DNA of 12,268 nucleotides from Anaerolineaceae bacterium. GTDB taxonomy: Bacteria; Chloroflexota; Anaerolineae; Anaerolineales; Villigracilaceae. The stretch spans positions 1-12,268 of the forward strand of contig VFKQ01000242.1 of assembly GCA_009885445.1 (NCBI GenBank), given 5' to 3'. The notes under the pieces are model-generated. The model was given only the letters and a program-made list of their open reading frames with translations, was not told the DNA's origin and made no database searches. Positions 11,157 through 12,268 of this stretch are shown here, piece by piece; position 1 is the stretch's first letter; the number at the start of each line of letters is the position of its first letter. A program made the translations under genes and the position numbers.

Positions 11157-11594
11157 TTAACTTTTTAATGCCGCGTCCACATCGTCGAGGTGTTCGTTGC
11201 GGTGCAGGGCGCGCACGACCCAGCGTTTGTTGTATTCATAAATTTCTTCAAGCAGGGCTGAATTGCATTTTTCGAGTCGCCGATCAAGTTCTTCAGAAGT
11301 TTCAATGGCGAGACGCGCCGCTTCTTGCGCAGGGACGGCGGCCCACAGCGGCAGGGAGATGTCGTTGACGAAGACATCCACCTCCGCGGGGGCGAAGCGG
11401 CCCTCCTGCTCGCTGACGTCCAACGTGTGTAGGACGCGGCGATCCCAGAAGGCGAGATGGACGAGGGCGATGGACACCGTCCAATGTTCGCCGACGGGGC
11501 GCGAATAGTCAGTGTCGCTTAAACCCGCCACGAGCGCGCGGAGGCGGGCGGTGGAGGCGCGATTCTTTTCAGCGTAGGTTAAGTCGAGGGGCAT
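11157..11594 (-). CDS. DinB / maleylpyruvate-isomerase N-terminal-like protein
   Basis: 145 residues predicted as a four-helix bundle: KNRASTARLRALVAGL, then DTDYSRPVGEHWTVSIALVHLAFWDRRVLHTL, a long helix around SEELDRRLEKCNSALLEEIYEY, and VRALHRNEHLDDVDAAL. The HLAFWD motif (His46) and C-terminal HRNEH (His131, His135) match the three metal-binding His positions of DinB-like metalloproteins, a family that includes thiol-dependent transferases and isomerases. The exact function is unknown. ATG at 11594 has AGGAG seven bases upstream. It is monocistronic, convergent with DUF3054. Confidence 0.85.
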   Translation of the reverse strand: MPLDLTYAEKNRASTARLRALVAGLSDTDYSRPVGEHWTVSIALVHLAFWDRRVLHTLDVSEQEGRFAPAEVDVFVNDISLPLWAAVPAQEAARLAIETSEELDRRLEKCNSALLEEIYEYNKRWVVRALHRNEHLDDVDAALKS

Positions 11595-11621
11595 GTTGAG
11601 TCTCCTGATGTTTAAAGCATT

Positions 11622-11677
11622 TTACCGCGAAGAGCGCAAAGTTTAATAGAAAAACGCGAAGGGCGTCCTTCGCGTTT
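11622..11677. repeat. Palindromic element related to the one in the heparinase-family gene
   Basis: It begins TTACCGCGAAGAGCG, sharing ACCGCGAAGAG with the in-frame element at 1805, and ends with the hairpin AAACGCGAAGG-GCGT-CCTTCGCGTTT (11652-11677). It fills the gap between the DinB-like gene and the last gene, along with a TTTATC...GATAAA pair at 11698-11717. Confidence 0.75.
11652..11677 (-). terminator. Intrinsic terminator of the last gene
   Basis: On the minus strand an 11-bp perfect stem with a 4-base loop ends in GCGTTT and is followed by TTCTATT, giving a T-rich tract. It lies about 48 bases after the stop at 11727-11725. The palindromic element thus doubles as terminator. Confidence 0.7.
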
Positions 11678-11724
11678 CTTGGATTACCTGCGCGCGGTTT
11701 ATCTGCTACGCGATAAATAAAATC

Positions 11725-12268
11725 TTATGGCGCGGCGGGTGTGATGTGCGTGGACTGAAGAATAATCGTGATGATTGTTGGGTCGCTTAAATAATTGCCG
11801 ACCATGAGTGCCTGCACTGACACGGTTAATTCACCGGGAACAAATTTGGCGTGAGCAGGGCTTCCTTCAAGGATCGCGTACGTTCCGCCTGCATCTAGCC
11901 CGAAATTGTCGCGTAAATTATCCCAAACGATAATTCCATTTTGGGAAAATGTCCATTGATACCCCTGCGTGCCGACGATGTCTGTCACTTTGAAAACATA
12001 GGCTCCCTCGAAGTCCAGCACTTGTCCATTGACGGGATATTCGAATGTGAATTGAAAACCGGCAGGCAACAATGTCTGCGTAGCGAATGGTTTCAGGTGG
12101 GCGGGCAGGAAGTGAAGCGAGTTGACGATGGTGTTGTAAAGATTAACCAGCGATGCGTGGTTCGTGTCCCAGGGTGTGAAAGCCAGCGCGTACAGCAGGT
12201 CGTTATGTATGATCACCACCTTGCGCACAGTGTCCTGCCCGGGGAGACCATCCATCAGGACTGCCGGC
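11725..12268 (-). CDS. C-terminal part of a probable exported protein (partial)
   Basis: The frame is open through the right edge (codons for Pro-Ala-Val-Leu precede the Met at 12255), so the gene starts outside the window and that Met is probably internal. About 180 residues are visible. The first part (VRKVVIIHNDLLYALAFTPWDTNHASLVNLYNTIVNSLHF) has the shape of the last strands and helix of a small alpha/beta domain seen in PsbP-like or lipoprotein sensor domains. The second part (FEYPVNGQVLDFEGAYVFKVTDIVG to TITII near the end) is beta-rich, like an immunoglobulin or carbohydrate-binding module. I do not recognise a specific family. It ends TPAAP. Confidence 0.7.
   Translation of the reverse strand, partial: PAVLMDGLPGQDTVRKVVIIHNDLLYALAFTPWDTNHASLVNLYNTIVNSLHFLPAHLKPFATQTLLPAGFQFTFEYPVNGQVLDFEGAYVFKVTDIVGTQGYQWTFSQNGIIVWDNLRDNFGLDAGGTYAILEGSPAHAKFVPGELTVSVQALMVGNYLSDPTIITIILQSTHITPAAP

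Overview
The window looks like chromosomal DNA of an uncultured, moderately GC-rich bacterium. I favour an Anaerolineae-like Chloroflexota: there are lipoproteins with long Pro/Thr linkers, an L-threonine-dehydrogenase-like SDR, a TIR-FGE fusion, DUF433/DUF5615 and DUF2283 modules, and a very high load of small palindromic and heptameric repeats. This is inference; there is no rRNA or marker gene to prove it.

Layout. 1-161: 3' end of a + strand gene. 342-2809 (minus): heparinase II/III-family protein followed by a NUDIX hydrolase, joined by an ATGA overlap. 2959-3933 (minus): R2-like ligand-binding oxidase (R2lox). 4036-4554 (minus): DUF3105 lipoprotein. 4794-8571 (all minus): a defence-like stretch. 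Read in the minus direction it holds a SPPY-type DNA methyltransferase, a small antitoxin-like protein, DUF2283, a decayed TIR 5' end, DUF433 with a nonsense-interrupted DUF5615 partner, a second decayed TIR 5' end, and an intact TIR-FGE fusion. 8736-9587 (minus): Pro/Thr-rich lipoprotein, divergent from 9668-10678 (+), an L-threonine-dehydrogenase-like SDR, followed by 10710-11099 (+), a DUF3054 membrane protein. 11157-11594 (minus): DinB-like protein, convergent with DUF3054 across a 17-bp perfect hairpin. 11725-12268 (minus): C-terminal part of a probable exported protein, cut by the window edge.

The main theme is repeats that shape genes. Two classes recur: (a) imperfect palindromes of about 60-110 bp in several sequence families, and (b) tandem arrays of degenerate 7-bp units. 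Both lie between genes and also inside reading frames without breaking them. A palindrome adds about 32 residues to the heparinase. Another accounts for a 28-residue excess in R2lox, where all metal ligands and the crosslink residues keep family positions apart from that shift. Another supplies the ribosome-binding site, start codon and signal-peptide n-region of the lipoprotein. Heptamer arrays lie inside the heparinase and methyltransferase genes and supply the stop codon of the SDR and the start codon of DUF3054. Smaller palindromes are nested in the repeats and in the TIR remnants. This resembles Rickettsia palindromic elements and cyanobacterial STRR heptamers, but in another lineage.

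No rRNA, tRNA, CRISPR array, transposase or reverse transcriptase was seen.
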